Assembly (NCBI GenBank): GCA_947647645.1
Contig: CANSLE010000024.1
Span: 1-15,320 of the forward strand
Length of the DNA: 15,320 nucleotides
Source: an uncultured Microbacterium sp.
Lineage (GTDB): Bacteria > Actinomycetota > Actinomycetes > Actinomycetales > Microbacteriaceae
Direction: 5' to 3'
The notes under the pieces are model-generated. The model was not told where the DNA came from. It ran no database searches and saw only the letters and a list, made by a program, of their open reading frames with translations. Made by a program: the position numbers and the translations under genes. Every line of letters starts with the position of its first letter. Position 1 is the stretch's first letter. Below, in pieces: positions 6,419 through 12,496 of this stretch.

Positions 6419-7690
6419 ATGTCTCCCGTGAAGCGTCAGCTGCCCAAGCCCGCGGAGCTCCTCGAGCTCATGCGGTTCAAGAAGCCCGAGCTCGACGCGC
6501 GGAAGAGGCGACTGGATGCCGCGCTCACGATCGCCGACCTGCGCACCATCGCCAAGCGCCGGACGCCGAAGGCGGCGTTCGACTACACCGACGGCGCCGC
6601 GGAGGGGGAGCTGTCGCTCGCCCGGGCCCGGCAGGCCTTCCGGGACATCGAGTTCCACCCCGACATCCTGCGTCCCGCCGCCGAGGTCGACCTGTCGACC
6701 GAGATCCTCGGCGGCCCCTCGGCACTGCCCTTCGGCATCGCGCCGACCGGCTTCACCCGGCTCATGCAGACCGAGGGGGAGACGGCCGGGGCGGGAGCCG
6801 CCGGTGCCGCCGGCATCCCGTTCACCCTGTCGACCCTGGGCACCACCTCGATCGAGGACGTGAAGGCCGCGAACCCGCACGGGCGCAACTGGTTCCAGCT
6901 GTACGTCATGCGTGATCGCGAGATCTCGTATGGGCTCGTCCGCCGCGCGGCCGCCGCGGGCTTCGACACCCTGCAGTTCACGGTGGACACCCCGGTCGCG
7001 GGCGCGCGCCTGCGCGACAAGCGCAACGGGTTCTCGATCCCGCCGCAGCTGACCGTCGGCACGATCATCAACGCGATCCCGCGGCCGTGGTGGTGGATCG
7101 ACTTCCTCACCACCCCCAAGCTCGAGTTCGCATCGCTGTCGACGACCGGCGGCACCGTGGGCGAGCTGCTCGACTCGGCGATGGACCCGACGATCAGCTA
7201 CGACGACCTGGACGTCATCCGCAGCCTCTGGCCCGGCAAGATCGTCGTCAAGGGCGTGCAGAACGTGGAGGACTCCAAGCGGCTCATCGACCGCGGCGTC
7301 GACGGCATCATCCTGTCCAATCACGGCGGGCGCCAGCTCGATCGTGCCCCGATCCCGTTCCACCTGCTGCCCGAGGTCGTCCGCGAGGTCGGCAAGGACG
7401 CCACGGTCATCGTCGACACCGGCATCATGAACGGCGCCGACATCGTCGCCGCGGTCGCGCTCGGCGCGAAGTTCACGCTGATCGGCCGGGCGTACCTGTA
7501 CGGTCTCATGGCCGGCGGGCGCCCGGGCGTGGACCGTACGATCGAGATCCTCCGCACCGAGATCGAGCGCACGATGAAGCTGCTGGGCGTCTCGAGCCTC
7601 GCCGAGCTCGAGCCACGGCACGTGACCCAGCTCGAGCGTCTCGTCCCGCGGGCGTCGAACGGCGGCGTGCTGGCCTCGGCATCCCGCTGA
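6419..7690 (+). CDS. lldD: FMN-dependent L-lactate dehydrogenase (LldD family)
   Basis: A 423-residue FMN-dependent alpha-hydroxyacid dehydrogenase, probably oxidising L-lactate to pyruvate and passing electrons to the respiratory quinone pool. Family signatures include FDYTDGAAEGE (residues 54-64), the FMN-binding APTGFTRLMQTEGE segment, QLYVMRDRE (Tyr162), TVDTPVAGARLRDKRNGF, and the active-site SNHGGRQLD with catalytic base His302. IVDTGIMNGADIVAAVALGAKFTLIGRAYLYGL is the FMN phosphate-binding C-terminal part. The extended segment around WWWIDFLTTPKLEFASL is the membrane-association region typical of LldD rather than soluble lactate oxidase. Start ATG 6419 follows CGAAAGG by 7 nt. It is controlled by the divergent GntR gene through the operator at the start site. 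MftD (premycofactocin synthase) is a related alternative, but no mycofactocin genes are nearby. Confidence 0.92.
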   Translation: MSPVKRQLPKPAELLELMRFKKPELDARKRRLDAALTIADLRTIAKRRTPKAAFDYTDGAAEGELSLARARQAFRDIEFHPDILRPAAEVDLSTEILGGPSALPFGIAPTGFTRLMQTEGETAGAGAAGAAGIPFTLSTLGTTSIEDVKAANPHGRNWFQLYVMRDREISYGLVRRAAAAGFDTLQFTVDTPVAGARLRDKRNGFSIPPQLTVGTIINAIPRPWWWIDFLTTPKLEFASLSTTGGTVGELLDSAMDPTISYDDLDVIRSLWPGKIVVKGVQNVEDSKRLIDRGVDGIILSNHGGRQLDRAPIPFHLLPEVVREVGKDATVIVDTGIMNGADIVAAVALGAKFTLIGRAYLYGLMAGGRPGVDRTIEILRTEIERTMKLLGVSSLAELEPRHVTQLERLVPRASNGGVLASASR

Positions 7691-7728
7691 ACCGAACCCA
7701 CCGGGCGTCGAGGCGGCCCAGTGACCCC

Positions 7729-7784
7729 GTGCCCGGTGCCCGGTGCCCGGTGCCTGGTGCCCGGTGCCCGGTGCCCGGTGCCCG
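7729..7784. repeat. Tandem array of eight 7-bp units (GTGCCCG)
   Basis: Eight uninterrupted head-to-tail copies of GTGCCCG fill 7729-7784; only the fourth differs (GTGCCTG). The last copy overlaps the left arm of the long inverted repeat by four bases. It lies 38 bp after the lldD stop, outside any credible gene. Unit length suggests slippage-prone, variable copy number. Confidence 0.9.
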
Positions 7785-7864
7785 AACTGCAAGGGATGCC
7801 GCGAGGCGCGCCGACCCAGGCGGCGCAGACACGGCGTGTCGCAGACGATCCCTTGCAGTTCGGG
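7781..7864. repeat. Palindromic intergenic repeat, copy A
   Basis: Perfect 16-bp arms CCCGAACTGCAAGGGA (7781-7796) and TCCCTTGCAGTTCGGG (7849-7864) enclose 52 nt. A second copy of the same length lies at 15195-15277 with matching ends and a shared internal CGGCGTGTCGC. A further half-site GCAGTTCGGG follows at 7880-7889. This behaves like a dispersed REP- or MITE-like element. In RNA the arms could form a long hairpin after lldD, perhaps acting as terminator or mRNA stabiliser. Confidence 0.85.
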
Positions 7865-7927
7865 TGTGCGGGGGAGGCCGCAGTTCGGGGGCGCGGGGGA
7901 TGCGGCGGATGCCCCGGGTCGCGAAAG

Positions 7928-7939
7928 TAAGCTCGAGTC
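7928..7939 (+). promoter_or_regulatory. Putative leaderless promoter of the DUF998-like gene
   Basis: TAAGCT (7928-7933), a TANNNT -10 box, ends 6 nt before the GTG at 7940. No ribosome binding site is present, so transcription and translation probably start together. Confidence 0.55.
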
Positions 7940-9040
7940 GTGAGCAGATGGCGTCCGTCCCCCGCGCGATGGGCGCATCACACGGCATCCGAGACGCCGA
8001 GCTTCTCGCCCAGTGTCGAGTCGCGTGCCATCCGTTGGGCCCTCGGCGCGGCGGTCGTCGCGGCTGGTGCGACCGTCCTGCTCATGGGCGGGGAGCGGAG
8101 GCCGCTCGGCGGCGGCGATTCCGTGGGCAGCATCGCCGCCCTGCTGGGCGCCGTCGCCGCGGGTCCGGCGTTCGCCATCTCGTTCGCGATCGAGCGTCGG
8201 CGTGGCTACCTCGCCTGGCGTGACGGGCTGCCGCGGGTGAAGCGGGCGACCGATCTCATCGCGCTGTCGGCCGCGATGATGATGCTGGCGGCGCTGGTGG
8301 TCGTGGCCGTCGCCGAGCTGTTCCAGCTGGGCTTTCGCGGGTTGACGATCGACCCCTTGGGCGCCGGTGCGCTCGCTGCAGCCGCCGTGGGGGCGATGAC
8401 CTACGTGGCCTCCGTGTCGGGCGCGCGGGTCACCTCCACAGGTGTCGCCTCGCTCGCGACTCTGGTCTTGTTCATCGGCACCCTCGCCAGCATGGTGAGT
8501 GCGTCCGACGGGGACTGGTGGCGGTTCCACTTCTCCCAGCTCGGCAACGAGTCCGGCTACGCGGGCTACCAGTTCAACTCCGCCCTCATCGCGACCGGTG
8601 CCGTCATCACGGCGCTCGCGAACTTCGTCGCCCACGACCTCGAGATCGGCTTGCGCGCGCACGTCGACACGGCCGAGCGCCGCGCGCGGCTCTTCGCCTG
8701 GTTGCTCGCCGTGATCGGTCTGTGTCTCATCGTGGCCGGCTTCGTCCCGGACGCGGTCGCCTTCCCGGTGCATGTCGGCGCGGCATCCGGCATGGTCCTC
8801 GTGTTCGGCGTGCTGGTCGGCTGCTTGCTCACGCTCGTTCCTGGGATCAGCCGGGACATGGCGGTGTTCTCGGTGCTCGTGGTCGTCGGGATCATCGGTG
8901 CCGTCGCACTCTGGGTGCCGATCGACTACTACAACCTCACCGGGTCGGAGCTGATCATCGCGGGCCTGCTGTTCGCCTGGCTGATGCTCTTCGTCCGCGC
9001 GACGCGCGCCTACGCGGATGCCGTGACTGCCGCTGCGTGA
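7940..9040 (+). CDS. Multi-pass membrane protein, DUF998-like
   Basis: A 366-residue membrane protein of unknown function. After a ~30-residue polar N-terminus there are about nine hydrophobic helices (for example ALGAAVVAAGATVLLMGG, SIAALLGAVAAGPAFAISFA, LIALSAAMMMLAALVVVAVAEL, LFAWLLAVIGLCLIVAGF). The extracytoplasmic stretch WWRFHFSQLGNESGYAGYQFNSALIATGAVITA matches the pattern of DUF998 proteins (xFHFSxLG...FNxxLIxTG), and a similar arrangement is repeated later. DUF998 members have no established role. The start is GTG 7940, supported by the -10 box 6 nt upstream. The gene stands alone between the palindromic repeat and a terminator shared with tetR. A transport or lipid role cannot be decided from the sequence. 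Confidence 0.7.
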   Translation: MSRWRPSPARWAHHTASETPSFSPSVESRAIRWALGAAVVAAGATVLLMGGERRPLGGGDSVGSIAALLGAVAAGPAFAISFAIERRRGYLAWRDGLPRVKRATDLIALSAAMMMLAALVVVAVAELFQLGFRGLTIDPLGAGALAAAAVGAMTYVASVSGARVTSTGVASLATLVLFIGTLASMVSASDGDWWRFHFSQLGNESGYAGYQFNSALIATGAVITALANFVAHDLEIGLRAHVDTAERRARLFAWLLAVIGLCLIVAGFVPDAVAFPVHVGAASGMVLVFGVLVGCLLTLVPGISRDMAVFSVLVVVGIIGAVALWVPIDYYNLTGSELIIAGLLFAWLMLFVRATRAYADAVTAAA

Positions 9041-9081
9041 GGCAGACGGCGCGAGTCACCGTGACGGCACGTTCGACGCCG

Positions 9082-9120
9082 TGGGCGCACGGGGCGCCGA
9101 TCAGGGATGCCGTGCGCCCA
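9082..9120. terminator. Bidirectional hairpin between the DUF998-like gene and tetR
   Basis: TGGGCGCACGG (9082-9092) and CCGTGCGCCCA (9110-9120) form a perfect 11-bp stem with a 17-nt loop. The right arm encodes the last residues of the TetR protein. It sits between convergent genes, so it could end transcription from both sides. Confidence 0.6.
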
Positions 9121-9658
9121 GCATCCTCTCGACGTTCGCCAGGAGGGGCGTGAGGTCAAGGCTCGGGTCGAGCATCCGATGCAGCAGGGCGCCGTCCACG
9201 AGCGCGGAGATCGTGGATGCGGCGCCGTCCGGATCGGCGACACCGCGGGAGGCGAGCACGCCCGCGATCGTCTCCCGGTGCGTCACCAGTAGAGTGGCGA
9301 TGCGGTCGCGCAGCTCGGCATCCCGCCCGGCGAGAACGAGTGACTCCTGGAGCAGGCGCGCCGAGCGCGTCTGCTCCGGGCCGTCGAGGTCGAGGTCGAT
9401 GAGAGAGCGCACCCAGGACCCGACGGGGGCGTCGGGTTCGGGGAGGGCGGCGATCGAGCCGGAGAAGAAGGAGTCGATACCGGCGAGGAGGGCCTCGCGG
9501 CGGAGCTGCTCGATGCTGCCGACGTGGTAATGCACCAGTCCGGGGTTCACCTGGGCGTAGTCGGCAACCCGCCTCGTGGTCGCGGCGGCCCACCCCTCAT
9601 CCGCGATCACGGCCTGTGCGGCCTCGATCAGCCTCGACTTCGTCGACACGGTCGTCAC
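9101..9658 (-). CDS. TetR/AcrR-family transcriptional regulator
   Basis: A 185-residue TetR-type repressor. The N-terminal helix-turn-helix is clear: SRLIEAAQAVIADEGWAAATTRRVADYAQVNPGLVHYHVGSIEQLRREAL, with the recognition region around residues 27-46. The C-terminal ligand domain (SWVRSLIDLDLDGPEQTRSARLLQESLVLAGRDAELRDRIATLL...) is a typical all-helical TetR_C type; its ligand is unknown. The GTG at 9658 overlaps the stop of the upstream membrane-protein gene (GTGA), indicating translational coupling and co-transcription. The most likely targets are the palindromes at 10067-10101 in front of the operon, giving autoregulation and possibly control of the divergent alcohol dehydrogenase. A second in-frame GTG at 9649 is less favoured. 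Confidence 0.88.
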   Translation of the reverse strand: MTTVSTKSRLIEAAQAVIADEGWAAATTRRVADYAQVNPGLVHYHVGSIEQLRREALLAGIDSFFSGSIAALPEPDAPVGSWVRSLIDLDLDGPEQTRSARLLQESLVLAGRDAELRDRIATLLVTHRETIAGVLASRGVADPDGAASTISALVDGALLHRMLDPSLDLTPLLANVERMLGARHP

Positions 9659-10032
9659 CTCAGCATCCCCTCGATCGCGATCACCACCAGGATGCCACCC
9701 AGTGCGAGGTCGATGACCTCGAGGGTCAGCAGCTGCGAGGGAAGCGGGTCGGTGACCACGGGGAAGATCCCGGCCAGGTCCAGCGCGAACACCGCGATGT
9801 AGAGAGCGGCGAGGATGAGCGCGGCGACGAACACCCAGGGGGCGTGGGCGATCGCGAACCCCGCGACGACGAAGCTGGCGATTCCGAGCGAGGTGAGAAA
9901 GACGTTGAAGGCGTTGAACTGCCAGCGAGGGAGCTCGCGGAAGTCGCGGGTGTCGACGAGGCCGCCGGGAACCATCGGGATGAGGATGAGGACCAGCGCG
10001 ACCAAGAGGCAGGCCGTGAGGGTGAAGAGCAT
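9655..10032 (-). CDS. Small four-helix membrane protein of unknown function
   Basis: A 125-residue protein with four predicted membrane helices: LFTLTACLLVALVLILIPMV, FNVFLTSLGIASFVVAGFAIA, WVFVAALILAALYIAVFALDLAG, and LLTLEVIDLALGGILVVIAIEGML. A polar loop (DTRDFRELPRWQ) separates the first two. No family is recognised with confidence. The chosen ATG at 10032 begins at the first helix; the open frame extends further upstream, but through the operator and promoter. Ribosome binding is weak (ACGGA). It is the first gene of an operon with the TetR regulator (GTGA overlap), so its expression is probably under that repressor. Small TetR-paired membrane proteins often handle toxic or hydrophobic compounds, but nothing here proves that. 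Confidence 0.72.
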   Translation of the reverse strand: MLFTLTACLLVALVLILIPMVPGGLVDTRDFRELPRWQFNAFNVFLTSLGIASFVVAGFAIAHAPWVFVAALILAALYIAVFALDLAGIFPVVTDPLPSQLLTLEVIDLALGGILVVIAIEGMLR

Positions 10033-10066
10033 GAGGCATCCGTTCGTCCGCGTCGGCCGCCGCAGG

Positions 10067-10107
10067 AGGTGTTTGGTCAAACACCTTGGGCGTATGCCCA
10101 AATAGTA
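10067..10107 (-). promoter_or_regulatory. Promoter with two adjacent palindromic operators (TetR operon)
   Basis: On the minus strand the -10 box TACTAT (10107-10102) is followed at once by TTGGGC-ATAC-GCCCAA (10101-10086) and then AGGTGTTTGGTCAAACACCT (10067-10086), a 20-bp palindrome with 9-bp perfect arms around GT. The two share one base at 10086. They cover the predicted start site (~10095), the usual place for a TetR-family repressor. The different arm sequences could mean two proteins or one protein with two half-site classes. Confidence 0.75.
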
Positions 10108-10161
10108 GCACCGCGAAGCTCCACGTCGGCATTCGTCTGCTGGTCGCTCCGCGACAGCGGC

Positions 10162-10183
10162 TAGCGTGAAGGGGACGAAAGGG
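10162..10183 (+). promoter_or_regulatory. -10 box and ribosome binding site of the alcohol dehydrogenase gene
   Basis: TAGCGT (10162-10167) is a plausible -10 element, and GAAAGGG (10177-10183) lies 5 nt before the ATG at 10189. The palindromes of the divergent operon end about 60 bp upstream, so joint regulation is possible. Confidence 0.5.
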
Positions 10184-10188
10184 CCCGA

Positions 10189-11250
10189 ATGCGTGCTGTG
10201 GTGATGGATGCCGTCGGCGAGGCGCTGGAGGTGCGCCAGGTCGACGACCCGGTCGCACCCGATGGCGGCGTCGTCGTCGAGGTGCGGGCGACGGGTCTAT
10301 GCCGCAGCGACTGGCACGCGTGGGCCGGCCACGACGACATCGCCGTGCCCCACGTGCCCGGCCACGAGCTCGCCGGTGTGATCGTCGAGACCGGCGCGGG
10401 TGTCGAGCGGTTCGCCGTCGGCGACCGCGTCACGGTCCCGTTCGTCTGCGGCTGCGGGCGCTGCCCGTGGTGCCGCGCGGGTGACGCGCAGGTGTGCCCC
10501 GACCAGCAGCAGCCCGGGTTCACGCACTGGGGCTCCTTCGCCGAGCGCGTCGCGCTGCACGCCGCCGACACCAACCTCGTGCGCATCCCCGACGACGTGT
10601 CGTTCGCGGCGGCGGCCTCCCTCGGCTGCCGCTTCGCCACAGCCTTCCGCGCGCTGACCGGGCGCGCACGCGTTCGGTCAGGGGAGTGGGTCGTCGTGGT
10701 CGGCGCGGGAGGCGTGGGGCTCAGTGCGGTCATGATCGCCCGTGCCCTCGGTGCGCATGTCGTCGCCGTCGATCGCAATCGGGCCGCGCTGGACGCGGCA
10801 TCCGCTCTCGGCGCCGACGCCGTGGTGGTCGCCGACGGCGCGGACGTGCCGGCACGCGTGCACGAGCACACCGGTGGGGGCGCCCACGTCTCGGTCGACG
10901 CGGTCGGTTCCGAGCAGACCTCGGCCGACGCCGTGCTGAGCCTGCGTCGCCGCGGTCGTCACGTGCAGGTGGGCCTGCTGCCCTCCGAGAGCGGGCTGTC
11001 GGGGATGCCGATGGCGCGAGTGATCGCGTGGGAGCTCGACGTGCTCGGCAGCCATGGCATGGCGGCGGCCGACTATCCGGCGATGCTCGATCTGATCGCG
11101 GCGGGGCGGTTGCGACCCCAGGACCTCATCGAGCGGACGATCTCGCTCGAGGATGCCGCGGCGTTGCTGCCCGCGTTCGACCGCGCCACGCCGGCCGGCA
11201 TGACGATGATCGACCCGACTCTGCCCGCGGCGACGGGAGTGCGGGCATGA
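10189..11250 (+). CDS. Zinc-dependent alcohol dehydrogenase (MDR superfamily)
   Basis: A 353-residue medium-chain dehydrogenase/reductase, cytoplasmic, interconverting an alcohol and an aldehyde or ketone. Catalytic zinc ligands are Cys38 (GLCRSDWHAW), His59-Glu60 (PHVPGHELAG) and Cys146 (SLGCRFATAF). A structural zinc site is complete at Cys89, Cys92, Cys95 and Cys103 (CGRCPWCRAGDAQVC). The Rossmann fold has GAGGVG at 171-176 and Asp194 at the end of the second strand (VVAVD), predicting NAD(H) rather than NADP(H). The real substrate is unknown. The start ATG 10189 has GAAAGGG 5 nt before it. The stop overlaps the next gene's ATG (ATGA), so the downstream small membrane protein is translationally coupled. 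It is divergent from the TetR operon, whose operators may also affect it. Confidence 0.93.
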   Translation: MRAVVMDAVGEALEVRQVDDPVAPDGGVVVEVRATGLCRSDWHAWAGHDDIAVPHVPGHELAGVIVETGAGVERFAVGDRVTVPFVCGCGRCPWCRAGDAQVCPDQQQPGFTHWGSFAERVALHAADTNLVRIPDDVSFAAAASLGCRFATAFRALTGRARVRSGEWVVVVGAGGVGLSAVMIARALGAHVVAVDRNRAALDAASALGADAVVVADGADVPARVHEHTGGGAHVSVDAVGSEQTSADAVLSLRRRGRHVQVGLLPSESGLSGMPMARVIAWELDVLGSHGMAAADYPAMLDLIAAGRLRPQDLIERTISLEDAAALLPAFDRATPAGMTMIDPTLPAATGVRA

Positions 11251-11582
11251 GCGGCGCGAAGCGGAGCGAGCCGACGTTCCAGCGCAACGCCCTCGCTCCG
11301 GCGCTGATCGCCGCGGCGGTGTTGTTCCTCGCTCCGGTCCTGCTGACCGCGGGGTGGGGGATCGTCGTGCTGTTCGTGTCGGCGATCTTCGCGCTGATCG
11401 TCGGCTGGTTTGCGGTGCAGGCGCGTCAGTGGGTCTGGGCGGTCGTGTTCGCCGCGATCGCGGTGGTCTGGAACCCCGTGTTCCCGTTCGGATTCGACGG
11501 CGTGATCTGGTCGCTCGTGCAGCCCGCCGCCGCGATCGTCTTCCTCGTCGCGGGCGCGATGATCAAGACCCCGCGGGGGTGA
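11247..11582 (+). CDS. Small DUF6804-like membrane protein
   Basis: A 111-residue membrane protein with a short basic N-terminus (MSGAKRSEPTFQRNA) and about four hydrophobic helices: LAPALIAAAVLFLAPVLL, GIVVLFVSAIFALIVGWFAV, WVWAVVFAAIAVVWNPVFPF and LVQPAAAIVFLVAGAMI. The AVVWNPVFPFGFDGVIW segment with the preceding WVWAVVF pattern resembles DUF6804, a family of unknown function. The ATG overlaps the alcohol dehydrogenase stop (ATGA), so both genes are co-translated. The pairing gives a link but not a role. Confidence 0.65.
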   Translation: MSGAKRSEPTFQRNALAPALIAAAVLFLAPVLLTAGWGIVVLFVSAIFALIVGWFAVQARQWVWAVVFAAIAVVWNPVFPFGFDGVIWSLVQPAAAIVFLVAGAMIKTPRG

Positions 11583-11634
11583 CCTCCAGGGCATTCTGAC
11601 CCGCGTGCGCGGCGGGCTGCGGTGCGGAGCCTGC

Positions 11635-11646
11635 CAGAATGGGGGC
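11635..11646 (+). promoter_or_regulatory. Putative leaderless promoter of the Met/His-rich membrane protein gene
   Basis: CAGAAT (11635-11640) ends 6 nt before the GTG at 11647, the same layout as at 456, 4625 and 7928. No Shine-Dalgarno sequence is present. Confidence 0.5.
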
Positions 11647-12285
11647 GTGCGCCCGTCCCGAGCCCCTCGCGTCGTTCGGGGTTCGATCGCAGCCGCGACA
11701 GCGACGTTCCTCGCTCTGGTGTCACATGTGACGGGCGGCGGCGAGATGCCCGGATGGCTCGGCGTCGTCGCACCGATGATCCTCTCGGTCACCGCGTGCA
11801 CGCTGCTCGCCGGGCGACGAGTGTCGCTGTGGCGGCTGTCGCTCGCCGTCGCGGTCAGCCAGGTGTGCTTCCACACCCTGTTCGTGCTCGGTGCTCCCTC
11901 TGCTTCCCTCGCCATGGACGGGTCGTCGTCGCACCTGCACGGATCGATGTCGATGTCGATGTCGATGTCGATGTCGATGTCGATGAGCGGAGCGGCGGCG
12001 ACGCACGCGCACTCCGGTGCCTCGATGTGGGTGATGCACGGTATCGCTGCGATCGTCACGATCGCGGTGCTGTATCGCGGAGAGCGCGCGGTCGACCGGT
12101 TGCACGAGATCGCTGCCGAGTGCGCACGGTGGGCTCGTGGGCGCCTGAGCCTCTCGCGCGGAGAATCGCCCGTCACGCCGGCCCGCCCCGTTGACGTCGC
12201 CATCGCAGAGCCGGCACGGCCGACGATGGCGCTACTGGTCTTCTCCGTCACCCGACGCGGCCCGCCGGTCGTCGCCGCGTTCTGA
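11647..12285 (+). CDS. Membrane protein with a Met/Ser/His-rich metal-binding-like loop
   Basis: A 212-residue protein with about four membrane helices (GSIAAATATFLALVSHV, WLGVVAPMILSVTACTLLAG, SLAVAVSQVCFHTLFVLGA and WVMHGIAAIVTIAVLY). Between the third and fourth lies a low-complexity loop: SHLHG, then seven Ser-Met pairs, then SGAAATHAHSGASM. Alternating Met with flanking His is the composition of copper(I)/silver-binding loops, so a periplasm-side metal-handling role is likely but inferred. The C-terminal ~70 residues are polar and cytoplasmic. The start GTG 11647 is chosen for the -10 box 6 nt upstream; an in-frame GTG at 11605 would add 14 poorly conserved-looking residues. A PepSY-type protein gene follows in the same direction after 211 bp, which fits a metal-uptake or detoxification set. 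Confidence 0.7.
   Translation: MRPSRAPRVVRGSIAAATATFLALVSHVTGGGEMPGWLGVVAPMILSVTACTLLAGRRVSLWRLSLAVAVSQVCFHTLFVLGAPSASLAMDGSSSHLHGSMSMSMSMSMSMSMSGAAATHAHSGASMWVMHGIAAIVTIAVLYRGERAVDRLHEIAAECARWARGRLSLSRGESPVTPARPVDVAIAEPARPTMALLVFSVTRRGPPVVAAF
11944..11985 (+). repeat. Hexanucleotide tandem repeat (TCGATG) x7 inside the gene
   Basis: Seven perfect TCGATG units encode seven Ser-Met pairs. Because the unit is two codons long, copy-number change lengthens or shortens the metal-binding-like loop without breaking the frame. Confidence 0.95.
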
Positions 12286-12339
12286 CCCTCGCCTCGCCTG
12301 TGGGCAGCCGCGCGGGAGTCGTCTTCGCTTCGTTTCACA

Positions 12340-12354
12340 CCGGCCATCGGCCGG
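12340..12354 (+). terminator. Possible terminator hairpin after the Met/His-rich gene
   Basis: CCGGCC-ATC-GGCCGG forms a perfect 6-bp GC-only stem with a 3-nt loop, 55 bp after the stop codon. There is no U-tract and the stem is short, so the role is uncertain. Confidence 0.35.
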
Positions 12355-12427
12355 CACACCCACCCGCGCCGCCGCGGCGAACCCGCTTCTCTCAGCGAAC
12401 GGGCGAGCCCGATCGGCTCAGTCGCGT

Positions 12428-12470
12428 TCGCCGACGCCGCACGGTTTCTCGAGAGCGGAGTCGTCGGCGA
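12428..12470 (+). promoter_or_regulatory. Structured 5' leader of the PepSY-type gene
   Basis: Perfect 9-bp arms TCGCCGACG (12428-12436) and CGTCGGCGA (12462-12470) enclose a second pairing CCGC (12437-12440) / GCGG (12455-12458) and a self-complementary TCTCGAGA at the tip. The structure ends 26 nt before the ATG at 12497. It may be a cis-regulatory RNA, an attenuator or a terminator for the upstream gene; it matches no riboswitch class I know. Confidence 0.5.
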
Positions 12471-12496
12471 CGCCCTCCTCACCCGAAGGCAATCTC

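Noticed and set aside
7729..7864. CRISPR array
   Set aside because: The repeats are 7 bp with no spacers, and the neighbouring inverted repeat is a single unit; no cas genes are present.
6362..8773. 803-codon open frame on the minus strand
   Set aside because: It is antisense to lldD and the DUF998-like gene, crosses the tandem array and palindrome, and has Arg/Gly/Asp/His-rich composition typical of a GC-rich shadow frame.
9659..10258. Long N-terminal extension of the TetR protein
   Set aside because: It would run antisense-like through the coupled membrane-protein gene and the operator; the helix-turn-helix starts soon after the GTG at 9658.
11944..11985. Phase-variation on/off switch
   Set aside because: The repeat unit is 6 bp, so changes keep the reading frame; length tuning is possible, on/off switching is not.
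12191..12496. N-terminal extension of the PepSY-type protein
   Set aside because: The extra residues are low-complexity Arg/Ser/Pro, overlap the upstream gene and cover the structured leader; the ATG at 12497 has a ribosome binding site and begins a normal family N-terminus.
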